Shown in pieces: positions 36,678-47,478 of a DNA stretch of 64,000 nt. The notes below the pieces were generated by a model. It was not told the DNA's origin. It ran no database searches and worked only from the letters and a program-made list of their open reading frames with translations. The DNA is taken from contig NZ_JAUSUL010000002.1 of assembly GCF_030814015.1 (NCBI RefSeq), positions 1,116,001-1,180,000 on the forward strand, written 5' to 3'. The first letter of the stretch is position 1, and each line of letters begins with the position of its first letter. The stretch comes from Amorphus orientalis. Lineage in GTDB: Bacteria > Pseudomonadota > Alphaproteobacteria > Rhizobiales > Amorphaceae. A program made the translations under genes and the position numbers.

Positions 36678-36810
36678 TTCTGTCGGATCCTCTTGCAAGC
36701 CTTGCGCGCGCCCACCAACCCGGCGCAGGGTGCCTCTCGGGCTCGTCGCCCAACAAACACTGGCGAATTCCGATCCGCAAGGCCTTCCCCTAACCACTTG
36801 ACAAACGGTT

Positions 36811-37725
36811 ATGACCGAACTGCGACGTGACCCCCAATTCTGGCTGGATTCAACGCGTTTCGAGGCGCCCGCGCTGGCGCCTGGGTTGTACGTCGTATCG
36901 ACCCCGATCGGCCATCTCGACGACATCACGATCCGGGCCCTGAAGACCCTGGCGGCCGCCGACGCGATTTTCTGCGAGGACACCCGCGTCACCCGGGTGC
37001 TGCTCGACCGCTACCAGATCAAGACCCGCCTGTTCAGCTATCACGAGCATAACGCGGTCAAGCAGCGGCCCAAGATCCTGGAGCGGCTGGAAGCCGGAGA
37101 GTCGATCGCGCTGGTGTCGGATGCCGGAACCCCGCTGGTATCGGACCCGGGCTACAAGCTGGTCGAGGACGTGGCGGCCGCCGGTATCGCCGTGTTTCCG
37201 ATTCCCGGTGCGTCGGCGCTGACGGCGGCGCTCACCACGGCAGGATTGCCGACGGACACCGTGGTCTTTCTCGGGTTTCTGCCACAGAAGGGCGGCCCAA
37301 GGCGCCGGCGAATCGAGACCTTCGCCCGGCAGCCGACGAGCCTAGTGCTCTACGAATCGCCCAACCGGCTCGCCCAGACCCTGATCGACCTCGCCGACAT
37401 CTGCGGCCCTGAGCGCGCAGCCGTCGTCTGCCGCGAGCTGACCAAGCGGTTCGAGACCGTGGTGCGCGGGACCTTGGCGGAGCTGTGCGAGGCGTTCCCG
37501 ACGGACAGCAAGGTCAAAGGCGAAATCGCCGTGGTCGTCGGACCGCCCGAAGAGGACACGACCAGCGAAGAAGACGCCGAAGCGCTTCTGGCGGCGGCGC
37601 TGGAGCGTCTCCCGGCCGGAAAGGCGGCAGCTGAGGTGGCCCGGGTGACGGGACGCGAGCGGCGCGATCTGTTTCAGCTCGCCCTTACCCTCAAGAGTGC
37701 GCCCCCCGGCGGAGACGAGGCGTGA
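36811..37725 (+). CDS. rsmI: 16S rRNA (cytidine-1402-2'-O)-methyltransferase
   Basis: 304 aa of the tetrapyrrole-methylase fold. GLYVVSTPIGHLDDITIRAL, FCEDTRVTRVLL, LVSDAGTPLVSDPGY and PGASALTAAL match RsmI well. It 2'-O-methylates C1402 in the ribosomal P-site. A TTGACA occurs only about 10 bases before the ATG and is too close to be its -35. The stop overlaps the yraN start by 4 bases. Confidence 0.96.
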   Translation: MTELRRDPQFWLDSTRFEAPALAPGLYVVSTPIGHLDDITIRALKTLAAADAIFCEDTRVTRVLLDRYQIKTRLFSYHEHNAVKQRPKILERLEAGESIALVSDAGTPLVSDPGYKLVEDVAAAGIAVFPIPGASALTAALTTAGLPTDTVVFLGFLPQKGGPRRRRIETFARQPTSLVLYESPNRLAQTLIDLADICGPERAAVVCRELTKRFETVVRGTLAELCEAFPTDSKVKGEIAVVVGPPEEDTTSEEDAEALLAAALERLPAGKAAAEVARVTGRERRDLFQLALTLKSAPPGGDEA

Positions 37726-38108
37726 CAGCCCCCGTGCCGCCCGCAGGCCGCCAGCAGGCCTATCGGTGGGGGCTGGCGGCGGAGACACGGGCGGCGATCG
37801 CCCTGATCCTGAAAGGCTACCGCATCATCGGGCGGCGGGTGCGCACCGGTGCCGGCGAGATCGATCTTGTGGCCCGGCGCGGGTCCACTGTCGCCATCGT
37901 AGAGGTGAAGGCGCGCGCTGACCCGGCCGTGGCGCTCGAGGCGGTGGGTCCGAAGGCGCAGCACCGTCTGAGCCGCGCGGCCGCCGCATGGCTGGCCCGC
38001 AATCCCGCCTATGCCGATCACACCCTGCGGTTCGATATCGTGGTGGTCACGCCCGGCCGCTGGCCGCAGCATCTCAGCAACGCATTCGAGGAGCGGACCC
38101 GGTTCTGA
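37722..38108 (+). CDS. YraN family endonuclease-fold protein (UPF0102)
   Basis: 128 aa with a predicted restriction-endonuclease-like core: WGLAAETRAAIALILKGYRIIGRRVRTGAGEIDLVARRGSTVAIVEVKAR, showing the GEIDLV and VEVKAR catalytic-type motifs of the family. The function is not established. Start is GTG in GTGA overlapping the rsmI stop. rsmI-yraN-gshB is a widely kept order. Confidence 0.93.
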   Translation: MTAPVPPAGRQQAYRWGLAAETRAAIALILKGYRIIGRRVRTGAGEIDLVARRGSTVAIVEVKARADPAVALEAVGPKAQHRLSRAAAAWLARNPAYADHTLRFDIVVVTPGRWPQHLSNAFEERTRF

Positions 38109-38196
38109 CCTTCCACCCGCACCGGTCTGGACCGTAGCGGCGAACTGGCTCATCAAGGACCGCTCTCTTCTTCTCTTCCCATCTCAGGAGCCCGCC

Positions 38197-39144
38197 ATGC
38201 CGCTCAAGATCGCCGTGCAGATGGATCACATCGAGTCGATCAAGATCGCCGGGGATTCCACCTTTGCGCTGCTTCTGGAAGCCCAGGCGCGCGGCCACGA
38301 GCTCTTTCACTACACGCCGGACCGGCTTGCGGAGACGGCGACCGACGTGGTCGCCGCGCTTGAGCCCCTTAAGGTCAAGGACGAAGTCGGCGCCCATTTC
38401 TCGCTCGGCGAAGCCAGGCGCACCTCGCTCAGGCAAGTCGACGTGGTGCTGATGCGGCAGGATCCGCCGTTCGATATGTCCTACATCTCCGCCACCCACA
38501 TGCTGGAGCGGATCCAGCCGGACACGCTGGTGGTCAACGACCCGGCGGCGGTGCGCAACGCACCGGAGAAGCTCTACGTGATGCGGTTTCCCGAGTTGAT
38601 GCCGCCGACGCTGATCACCCGTGACCGGGCCGAGATCGATGCGTTCCGGGCCGAGCACGGCGACATCGTCATGAAGCCGCTGTTCGGCGCCGGCGGACAG
38701 GCCGTTTTCCGGCTCACCGAGGACGACCTGAACTACGGCTCGCTCTACGATTTCTTCGCCGCGAGCTTCCGGGAACCCTGGGTCATCCAGCGCTTCCTGC
38801 CCAAGGTGTCGGATGGCGACAAGCGCATCATCCTGGTCAACGGCGAGTTCGCAGGTGCGGTGAACCGGGTTCCGGCCAAGGGCGACCTCCGTTCCAACAT
38901 GGTGCGCGGCGGCGCGGCCGCGGCGACCGAACTCACGGAGCGCGAGCGGGAAATCCTGGCCACTGTCGGACCGGCGCTCAGGGAGGAGAAGATCCTCTTC
39001 GCCGGTATCGACGTGATCGACGGCAATCTGACGGAGATCAACGTCACCTCGCCGACCGGCATCCGGGCCGTGGCGAAGCTCGGCGGACCCGACATCGCCG
39101 GCATGATCTGGGACTGGATCGAGACCGAACGCGGCCAGAACTGA
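38197..39144 (+). CDS. gshB: Glutathione synthetase
   Basis: 315 aa ATP-grasp enzyme joining gamma-glutamylcysteine and glycine. The N-terminus LKIAVQMDHIESIKIAGDSTFALLLEAQ, the ATP-grasp loop KPLFGAGGQAVFR and the C-terminal EINVTSPTGIRAV are all characteristic. ATG 38197 is chosen because the family N-terminus begins there and CAGGAG is nearby. It follows yraN by 88 bases. Confidence 0.97.
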   Translation: MPLKIAVQMDHIESIKIAGDSTFALLLEAQARGHELFHYTPDRLAETATDVVAALEPLKVKDEVGAHFSLGEARRTSLRQVDVVLMRQDPPFDMSYISATHMLERIQPDTLVVNDPAAVRNAPEKLYVMRFPELMPPTLITRDRAEIDAFRAEHGDIVMKPLFGAGGQAVFRLTEDDLNYGSLYDFFAASFREPWVIQRFLPKVSDGDKRIILVNGEFAGAVNRVPAKGDLRSNMVRGGAAAATELTEREREILATVGPALREEKILFAGIDVIDGNLTEINVTSPTGIRAVAKLGGPDIAGMIWDWIETERGQN

Positions 39145-39311
39145 CCGGCGGAAGCTCAGCCGGCAAATTGCGACGCCAACTTCACACAGGCTTCATCCTG
39201 CAGCGTCAGAAGGCGGTGCAGAGATCCGAGCGATCCATCTGGCCGCGCACGCAAAATCGCCGTTGCGCGGCCGGTGTCAGGCCGGCTTCGCCGGACACGG
39301 GATCGCTGCCG

Positions 39312-40724
39312 ATGGTGGAGTTCGACGTGAAGACGGTAGACCCCTACAAGCAGATCGAGCCGATCCGGGCCGCCCTGGAGACGGACGACCGCAAGACTCT
39401 CGCCACGATCACCAAACATTTCAGGGCGGGCGATTTTTCCGAGATCATCGAGAATCTCTCCCGCACCCAGGCCGCCCAGCTCTTTCCGGTGATCAGGAAG
39501 GAATTGCGGGCGGACGTGTTCGGCCGGATCTCGTTTGTCCATCAGAACTACATTCTCCGCTCGGTGCCGCTCGACCAGGCCCTTGAGCTGATCCGTCAGG
39601 TGCCGGAGGAGGATATCGCTCTCCTGCTCAGGAAGATGCCGCGCACCCGGGCGCGCACGATCTACGAGGAGCTGACCGAGCTCGATCCGGAGATCGGCCG
39701 GCAGCTGCTGCACTACGACCGCGACGAGGTCGGCCGCTGGATCAGCTACACGTTCTTGACCGCCGCGCCGGCCGATACCCCAAGGGCGATCTACGAGCGG
39801 CTTCGGGCGCGCACGCCGCGCAGTCACCCGGTCGTCAGCATCTACGTGGTGGACCAGGAAAACCGGCTGATCGACCGGCTCGAGCTGGAAGAGCTGGTCC
39901 GCATCGAGGCGACCGACCCGATCGAAAAGCTGCTCGACCGCGAAGTGACGTCGCTTCAGGCAAGCGATTCCGTGGAGACCGCGATCCATCGCTTCCAGGT
40001 CCGCGACGCCGTCGAAATGCCCGTGGTGGACGCCGACAACCGGCTCATCGGCCTGATCCGGGCCGACGATATCCTGCACCTCACCCAGGACGCCTTCTCC
40101 GACACCATGCAGAAGATGGGCGGCGTCTCGAATTTCGACACGCCCTACATGATGACTTCGGTCTTCCAGCAGGTGCGCAAGCGCGGCGGCTGGCTGGCGA
40201 TCCTGTTCCTCGGCGAAATGCTGACCGCCACCGCCCTCACCTATTACGAGGCGGAGCTCGACCAGGCCGTCGTGCTGGCCCTGTTCCTGCCGCTGATCCT
40301 GTCGAGCGGCGGCAACAGCGGGTCCCAGTCCTCGACCCTCATCATTCGCGCCCTTGCGGTGAAGGAATGCAATCTGAGTGACTGGTTCCGCATCTTCCGC
40401 CGCGAGATCGTCACCGGACTGATCCTCGGCGCGCTGCTCTGTCTCGTCGCCACCGCCCGCATCACGCTGTGGGACGTGCTGGGCTGGGCGGACTACACCG
40501 AGCATGGAAAGTTCTCGCCGGAGCTGGTGACGTTCACCGTCGCGATCGGCGTCCTCGGCATCGTGACCTGGGGCAACGTGGTCGGATCGCTGCTGCCTCT
40601 CGGCATCCGGGCGGTGCGTCTCGACCCGGCCGTCATATCCGCCCCGCTGCTGGCCACCTTCGTCGACGTGACCGGGCTGATGATCTACTTCACCGCCGCC
40701 CGCTACATTCTCGACCTCGCCTGA
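39312..40724 (+). CDS. mgtE: Magnesium transporter MgtE
   Basis: 470 aa from ATG 39312. In order: the MgtE N-terminal superhelical domain (about 25-130; DFSEIIENLSRTQAAQLFPVI), two CBS domains (about 130-260; YVVDQENRLIDRL and VEMPVVDADNRLIGLIRADDIL), and five or so membrane helices with the ion-pore segment LPLILSSGGNSGSQSST. The N-domain and CBS pair sense magnesium and gate the channel. The open frame extends to 39168 but that part is unlike the family. Confidence 0.95.
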   Translation: MVEFDVKTVDPYKQIEPIRAALETDDRKTLATITKHFRAGDFSEIIENLSRTQAAQLFPVIRKELRADVFGRISFVHQNYILRSVPLDQALELIRQVPEEDIALLLRKMPRTRARTIYEELTELDPEIGRQLLHYDRDEVGRWISYTFLTAAPADTPRAIYERLRARTPRSHPVVSIYVVDQENRLIDRLELEELVRIEATDPIEKLLDREVTSLQASDSVETAIHRFQVRDAVEMPVVDADNRLIGLIRADDILHLTQDAFSDTMQKMGGVSNFDTPYMMTSVFQQVRKRGGWLAILFLGEMLTATALTYYEAELDQAVVLALFLPLILSSGGNSGSQSSTLIIRALAVKECNLSDWFRIFRREIVTGLILGALLCLVATARITLWDVLGWADYTEHGKFSPELVTFTVAIGVLGIVTWGNVVGSLLPLGIRAVRLDPAVISAPLLATFVDVTGLMIYFTAARYILDLA

Positions 40725-40799
40725 ACTCCGGGCTTTCGACCGGGCGGCGCATCGCCTAAAACCTGCTGGATCGGGTTCGGGCGCGGAGGGTTCGCAGCG

Positions 40800-41369
40800 A
40801 TGACAACCTGGATTGTGCTTGGCGTGATCGTGCTGATCGCGATCTTCGCCATTCTTCTCTACAACCGGCTGGTTGCCGCGCGCGCCCAGGTGGACGAGGC
40901 CTGGTCGGACATCCAGGTCCAGATGAAGCGCCGCTACGACCTGATCCCCAATCTGGTGGAAACGGTGAAGGGCTACGCGAGCCACGAACGGCAGACGCTG
41001 GAGGCCGTCATCGAGGCGCGCAATCAGGCGGCGACCAACACCGGCTCGCCCAACAGCCAGGCCCAGTCGGAGAACATGCTGACCGGTGCGCTCGGGCGTC
41101 TGTTCGCGCTGGCCGAATCCTACCCGAACCTCAAGGCCGACCAGAACTTCCGGCATCTGCAGGAAGAACTGGCAGAGACCGAGAACCAGATCTCGCGGTC
41201 GCGGCGCTTCTACAACGGCTCGGTCAAAGCCTTCAACGTGATGATCCAGTCGTTCCCGGCGAACCTGTTCGCCCGTTCGCTGGGCTTTTCGGAGCGGGAG
41301 TTCCTGGAGTTCGACGACCCGAAGGTCGCCGAGCCGGTCAAGGTCGATTTCGGCATGCCCCAGGCTTAA
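40800..41369 (+). CDS. LemA family protein
   Basis: 189 aa: an N-terminal membrane helix (about 5-22), then a soluble helical bundle with YNRLVAARAQVDEAWSDIQVQMKRRYDLIPNLVETVKGYASHE and NLKADQNFRHLQEELAETENQISRSRRFYNGSV. The function of LemA proteins is unresolved. It is followed 113 bases later by a DUF2207 protein, its usual partner, and preceded by mgtE. Confidence 0.95.
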   Translation: MTTWIVLGVIVLIAIFAILLYNRLVAARAQVDEAWSDIQVQMKRRYDLIPNLVETVKGYASHERQTLEAVIEARNQAATNTGSPNSQAQSENMLTGALGRLFALAESYPNLKADQNFRHLQEELAETENQISRSRRFYNGSVKAFNVMIQSFPANLFARSLGFSEREFLEFDDPKVAEPVKVDFGMPQA

Positions 41370-41482
41370 AGCCCTCCCTGCTCGGACGCAGCCACCTGAG
41401 CAATCGGGACTGGCTCCAATTTCGATAGGTTGAGCACGTCCGTTTGCTCCAATAGACGCAGATCCGTTCGGGAAAGGCAGGC

Positions 41483-43555
41483 ATGTCGGTCAGGCAAGTC
41501 ATCTGGATCCTCATTGCGATCTTCAGCATGTCCGGCCTCGGTTCGGCCGCATCGGACTATCTGTTCGGTGCAGGACGGGCAGCCGTTTCCACACTGGAAA
41601 CCGTCGCCGTTGCCCCTGCCCAGGCCCAGGACACGACCACGGCTCCGTCCGCGGCCGAGCCGGCAACCGGTCCCATGCCGACGCTTCCCCCAGTCCCTGC
41701 AGCGCCCAGCGGACCGGTCTCGGGACCGGAGCGCATTCGCCTTTTTCAGAGCCGCATCGACGTTCGGGACAGCGGCGCCATAGACGTGCACGAGACCATT
41801 CAGGTCGTCGCCCAGGGCGACCAGATCCGGCGCGGGATCTTCCGCGAGATCCCGCTGACCCGTGTCATGGGGCTCGGCCGGCTGACGGCGGACTTCGAGC
41901 TCACGTCCGTCACCATGAACGGCAGCCCCGCCTCGTACCAGCTGACCATGGAGACCGGTCAGGCGAAGATCCGCATCGGCAATGCCGAGGTCATTCTGAA
42001 GCCGGGCGTCTACACCTACGAAATCGCCTACTCGATGACCAAGCAGGTCGGCTTCTTCGACGGCTACGACGAGATCTACTGGAACGCGACCGGCGACCAG
42101 TGGGCCTTCCCGATCGAGAAGGCGGAGGCCCTGGTCACCCTTCCGGACGGCGCATCGGTCCTCGATGCCTCGGTCTATACGGGGAGCTTCGGCGAAAGCG
42201 GCGACAGCGCGACGGTCGAGACAGGCCGATCCGGGGCGTTGTTCGTGACCAGTCAGGCCCTCCCCCCCGAAAGCGGCATGACCGTCGCCGTCGCGTTCCC
42301 CAAGGGCATCGTCGCCGAACCCTCATGGCTCGCGCGCCACGTCGGCAACCCGTTCGAGGTTGTCGTCACCGTTCTCGGGGCGCTCGCCACGATCGGCTAC
42401 TTTCTCTACGCATGGAACAAGGTGGGCCGCGATCCGGCGCTGGGGCCGATCATACCGGTCTACCGGCCGCAGGTGCCGCCCCATGCCATGCGCTATCTCG
42501 ATCGCATGGTCTACGACACGAAGTGCCTGGTCGCTGCGATCCTCGATCTGGCTGTGAAGGGACACGTCGAGATTTCCGAGGGCCCGGACAAGACGCTCAC
42601 ACTGACGCGCGTCGGGCCTGGCAAGGCGGATCCGAGCCCTGGCGAAGCGAAGGTCCTGGCCAAGCTGTTCGCCGACGAGGGCGACACGGTCACGCTCTCG
42701 AAGGCCGACTCCGTCGTGATGGCCAAGGCCAACACGACGCTGAAGTCCTTCCTCGGCGGCCGCTTCCTGCGCCGCCACGTCGAACACAATCTCGGATGGT
42801 GGCTCGGCGGTGCGGCGATCGCCGCGGCGACCTGGATCGTGGGCGACCTGTTCAGCCCCGACCCGCTGGCCGGCGCTGCCTACCGGATCTTCGCGCTCGC
42901 GACCGTCGTCGGACTGATCGTCGCCGGGACGCTGGCCCTGAAGAGCTGGTGGCTGGTGTTCCGACGCAACTGGTCGAGCCTGCCGACCGCCCTGTTCTTC
43001 TCCTTTTTCACCGCGATCGCGCTCGTCTTCTCGCTCGGCACGTCGATCCTGCTGATCGGCGATGCCGGCTTCCTGGCCGGTACCGCACTCCTGATCACGG
43101 CGGCCGTCCCGCCGGTCTTCTTCTGGCTGATGGGTCGGCCGACGAGCGCGGGGCTCGATGCTCTCCGGGAAATCGAGGGCACGCGCCTCTATCTGACCGT
43201 GGCCGAAGCCGACCGCCTCAAGTTCGCCAATCCGCCGGACCGGACGTTCGAGCACTTCGAGGAGATGCTGCCTTATGCCGTGGCGCTCGGCGTCGAAACG
43301 GCCTGGACCAACCAGTTCGCGCATCTGGTGGCGGCCGGCGCGATGGTGGCGCCCGCCTGGTACCACGGCAGCCATTCGGGAGCCTGGTCGCCCGCGGCGC
43401 TCAATTCCGTCTCCGACGGGATCGGTTCCGGGATCAGCCGGACCGTGAGCCAGGGTGTATCATCGATCAAGGCCGCAAGCGGCGGATCCTCCGGCTCCTT
43501 CGGCGGCGGGTTCTCCGGCGGGGGTGGCGGCGGTGGAGGCGGCGGCGGCTGGTAG
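41483..43555 (+). CDS. DUF2207 membrane protein
   Basis: 690 aa. N-terminal signal or anchor helix, a Pro/Ala-rich linker to about residue 80, then the extracytoplasmic DUF2207 domain (about 85-260; [47 protein letters not shown]). A helix follows near 290, then a cytoplasmic stretch, two to four further helices (about 435-540), and a C-terminal tail that ends in a pure glycine run closed by Trp. No enzyme motif is visible. It pairs with LemA; the complex may act in envelope stress, by inference only. Confidence 0.9.
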   Translation: MSVRQVIWILIAIFSMSGLGSAASDYLFGAGRAAVSTLETVAVAPAQAQDTTTAPSAAEPATGPMPTLPPVPAAPSGPVSGPERIRLFQSRIDVRDSGAIDVHETIQVVAQGDQIRRGIFREIPLTRVMGLGRLTADFELTSVTMNGSPASYQLTMETGQAKIRIGNAEVILKPGVYTYEIAYSMTKQVGFFDGYDEIYWNATGDQWAFPIEKAEALVTLPDGASVLDASVYTGSFGESGDSATVETGRSGALFVTSQALPPESGMTVAVAFPKGIVAEPSWLARHVGNPFEVVVTVLGALATIGYFLYAWNKVGRDPALGPIIPVYRPQVPPHAMRYLDRMVYDTKCLVAAILDLAVKGHVEISEGPDKTLTLTRVGPGKADPSPGEAKVLAKLFADEGDTVTLSKADSVVMAKANTTLKSFLGGRFLRRHVEHNLGWWLGGAAIAAATWIVGDLFSPDPLAGAAYRIFALATVVGLIVAGTLALKSWWLVFRRNWSSLPTALFFSFFTAIALVFSLGTSILLIGDAGFLAGTALLITAAVPPVFFWLMGRPTSAGLDALREIEGTRLYLTVAEADRLKFANPPDRTFEHFEEMLPYAVALGVETAWTNQFAHLVAAGAMVAPAWYHGSHSGAWSPAALNSVSDGIGSGISRTVSQGVSSIKAASGGSSGSFGGGFSGGGGGGGGGGGW

Positions 43556-43690
43556 CTTCGGCGGGCGGAACATCGTGACGCCTCTCAGCCACTATTGCTC
43601 ACTATGAGAATAACGGGTTAGCTGCCCGCGCGTTGAAGGTCGTCGCGCAAGGCGGCGAGACAGCACACGGTTCCGCCCGGTCGAGGCACG

Positions 43691-45745
<2,055 letters not shown>

Positions 45746-45940
45746 CGGGCAAGGCCCGAATTCACCCGGCCCCAGGTCGGGTCGTCACACGGGCCAATGA
45801 ACATTCCTTGAACCGCACGGGTGCGACGGGTAAAGCGCTAGCGGCGCCCGCACCGTCGTCGAACAATCTGTTGCGCGCGCGCACGCTCCGCCGCAGGGTA
45901 CCCCACTCCGCCGACCTCACCCCCTCTGCATAGTTGTTCC

Positions 45941-46912
45941 ATGGCCAAGATCTGCATCGTCATTCCCGCCTACAATGAAGAGCACGCGATCGCCGACACC
46001 ATCGCGGACTACGGTGCGCACTTCCCCGACGCGGTCATGGTCGTGGTCGACAACAACTCCAAGGACCGCACCTATGAAATCGTCGAGGAGGAGTTCCGCG
46101 GGACCCGGCATCTGCTTCTGAGGGAAGGCGAGCAGGGTAAGGGCCGCGCGGTGAAGAAGGCGCTGTCGCGGATCGTGGCCGACGTGTTCATCATGATCGA
46201 CGCGGACCACACCTACCCGGCCACTGACGCGCGGCGCCTGTGCGACGAACTGATCCGCGAACGCTGCGACATGGTCGTGGGCGACCGCGTCTCCGATGGC
46301 GCGTACGACAAGCAGAACACGCGCAGCTTCCACGGTTTCGGCAACCGGGTGCTGACCCAGCTGATCTCTTTCCTGTCGAACAAGCGCTACCGGGACGTTC
46401 TTTCGGGAATGCGCATCATGTCGGCGCCTTTCGTGACTCTCCTGGACGTCCAGAGCCACGGGTTCCAGCTCGAAACGGAACTGAACGTGATCGCCGCCTA
46501 CGCGAAGGCCGACGTGCGCGAGATCCCGATCGATTACCGCGCCCGTAAGGAAGACTCTGAATCGAAGCTGGACACCTTCCGGGACGGGGCGCGGATTCTG
46601 ATGTTTGCGATCATCAACGCGATCACCTTCTACCCGTTCGTGATCTTCGGGCTTGCCGGCGCGCTCTGCCTGCTGATCTCGCTGATCTGGGGCATCTTCA
46701 TCATCTCGACGTTCTTCAAGTTCGGGGAAGTTCCCTACATCGCGACCACCGTCGCAGCCGCGACCTTCGGAATGGTCGGCCTGCAGTCGCTCTATAGCGG
46801 GCTTGTCCTCGGCATCATCGGGGGCGACCGCCGCCGCAGCACCATTGCCGATTTCCTGCAGCGCAAGCGGGAGTGGAACGCCCACCTGGATCGGCTCGAG
46901 GCCGACGGCTAG
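45941..46912 (+). CDS. Family 2 glycosyltransferase with two C-terminal membrane helices
   Basis: 323 aa. It starts AKICIVIPAYNEEHAIADTI, has DNNSKD and the DxD-type MIDADHTYP, then EGEQGKGRAVKKAL, and ends with two hydrophobic helices (about 222-290). The architecture is that of polyprenyl-phosphate glycosyltransferases (dolichol-phosphate-mannose-synthase or GtrB type), which put a sugar on undecaprenyl phosphate. The convergent GtrA gene downstream supports such a role. It is the first gene of the surface-glycan region. Confidence 0.88.
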   Translation: MAKICIVIPAYNEEHAIADTIADYGAHFPDAVMVVVDNNSKDRTYEIVEEEFRGTRHLLLREGEQGKGRAVKKALSRIVADVFIMIDADHTYPATDARRLCDELIRERCDMVVGDRVSDGAYDKQNTRSFHGFGNRVLTQLISFLSNKRYRDVLSGMRIMSAPFVTLLDVQSHGFQLETELNVIAAYAKADVREIPIDYRARKEDSESKLDTFRDGARILMFAIINAITFYPFVIFGLAGALCLLISLIWGIFIISTFFKFGEVPYIATTVAAATFGMVGLQSLYSGLVLGIIGGDRRRSTIADFLQRKREWNAHLDRLEADG

Positions 46913-46938
46913 CGCCGGACGCTGCCGGCGTGGACAGC

Positions 46939-47385
46939 CTAGTCTGCAGCTCGGTAGAGACGCATGTTCAACAGGGCGAACGTCACGAAGGCCGACGTTC
47001 CGGATCCGAAGAAGAGCGCGACAAGGGCGGGGAGCGAAAACCCCAGCCATCCCAGGACCAGCACCACATAGATCCCCGAGTTCACGAGGAAGCCGATCAC
47101 CTGGATGGTCACGTAGCCGATCAGTTCGGCACTCAGGTGCGGGCGCTCGCGGTCCCCGAACGACCAGGAGCGGTTCAGGATCCAGGTGACGGTCAGGGCG
47201 GCCGGGAACGAGACGCACCGCGCCAGAATCGGTCCGGCCGGCGTGAACGTCATCATCAGCCAGAGAACTCCGGCATCTGCGATGAAGCCGGCACCGCCGG
47301 TCACGAGGAACCGGAAGATCCGCCGCAAACGATCGAACGAGGTGTCTCGCGAACCGCTCACGGATCCGGGCTGCGGCGCTGACAT
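46939..47385 (-). CDS. GtrA-family membrane protein
   Basis: 148 aa from ATG 47385 (CTGGAG 9 bases upstream); an ATG at 47421 lacks a ribosome-binding site. Four membrane helices with RFLVTGGAGFIADAGVLWLMM and TWILNRSWSFGDRERP, the GtrA signature. GtrA proteins are proposed flippases for polyprenol-linked sugars and work with a GtrB-type transferase, which is encoded convergently next door. The 26-base gap between the two stops holds a 6-base GC hairpin without a U-tract. Confidence 0.9.
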   Translation of the reverse strand: MSAPQPGSVSGSRDTSFDRLRRIFRFLVTGGAGFIADAGVLWLMMTFTPAGPILARCVSFPAALTVTWILNRSWSFGDRERPHLSAELIGYVTIQVIGFLVNSGIYVVLVLGWLGFSLPALVALFFGSGTSAFVTFALLNMRLYRAAD

Positions 47386-47478
47386 ACAGTCGATCTCCAG
47401 GTTGGGAAAGTGGACGGACATCGGTCTGGATGGATCGACCGCGTCAAACTGGACCTACGTCCGTTTGCGATCTTTCGA

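Noticed and set aside
36797-36802. TTGACA just upstream of rsmI
   Set aside because: It is only about 8-13 bases before the ATG, so it cannot be the -35 of the rsmI promoter, and no -10 follows outside the gene.
46916-46933. GC hairpin (CGCCGG / CCGGCG) between the convergent GT2 and GtrA genes
   Set aside because: Only 6 pairs with a 6-base loop and no U-tract on either strand; in GC-rich DNA such hairpins are common by chance.
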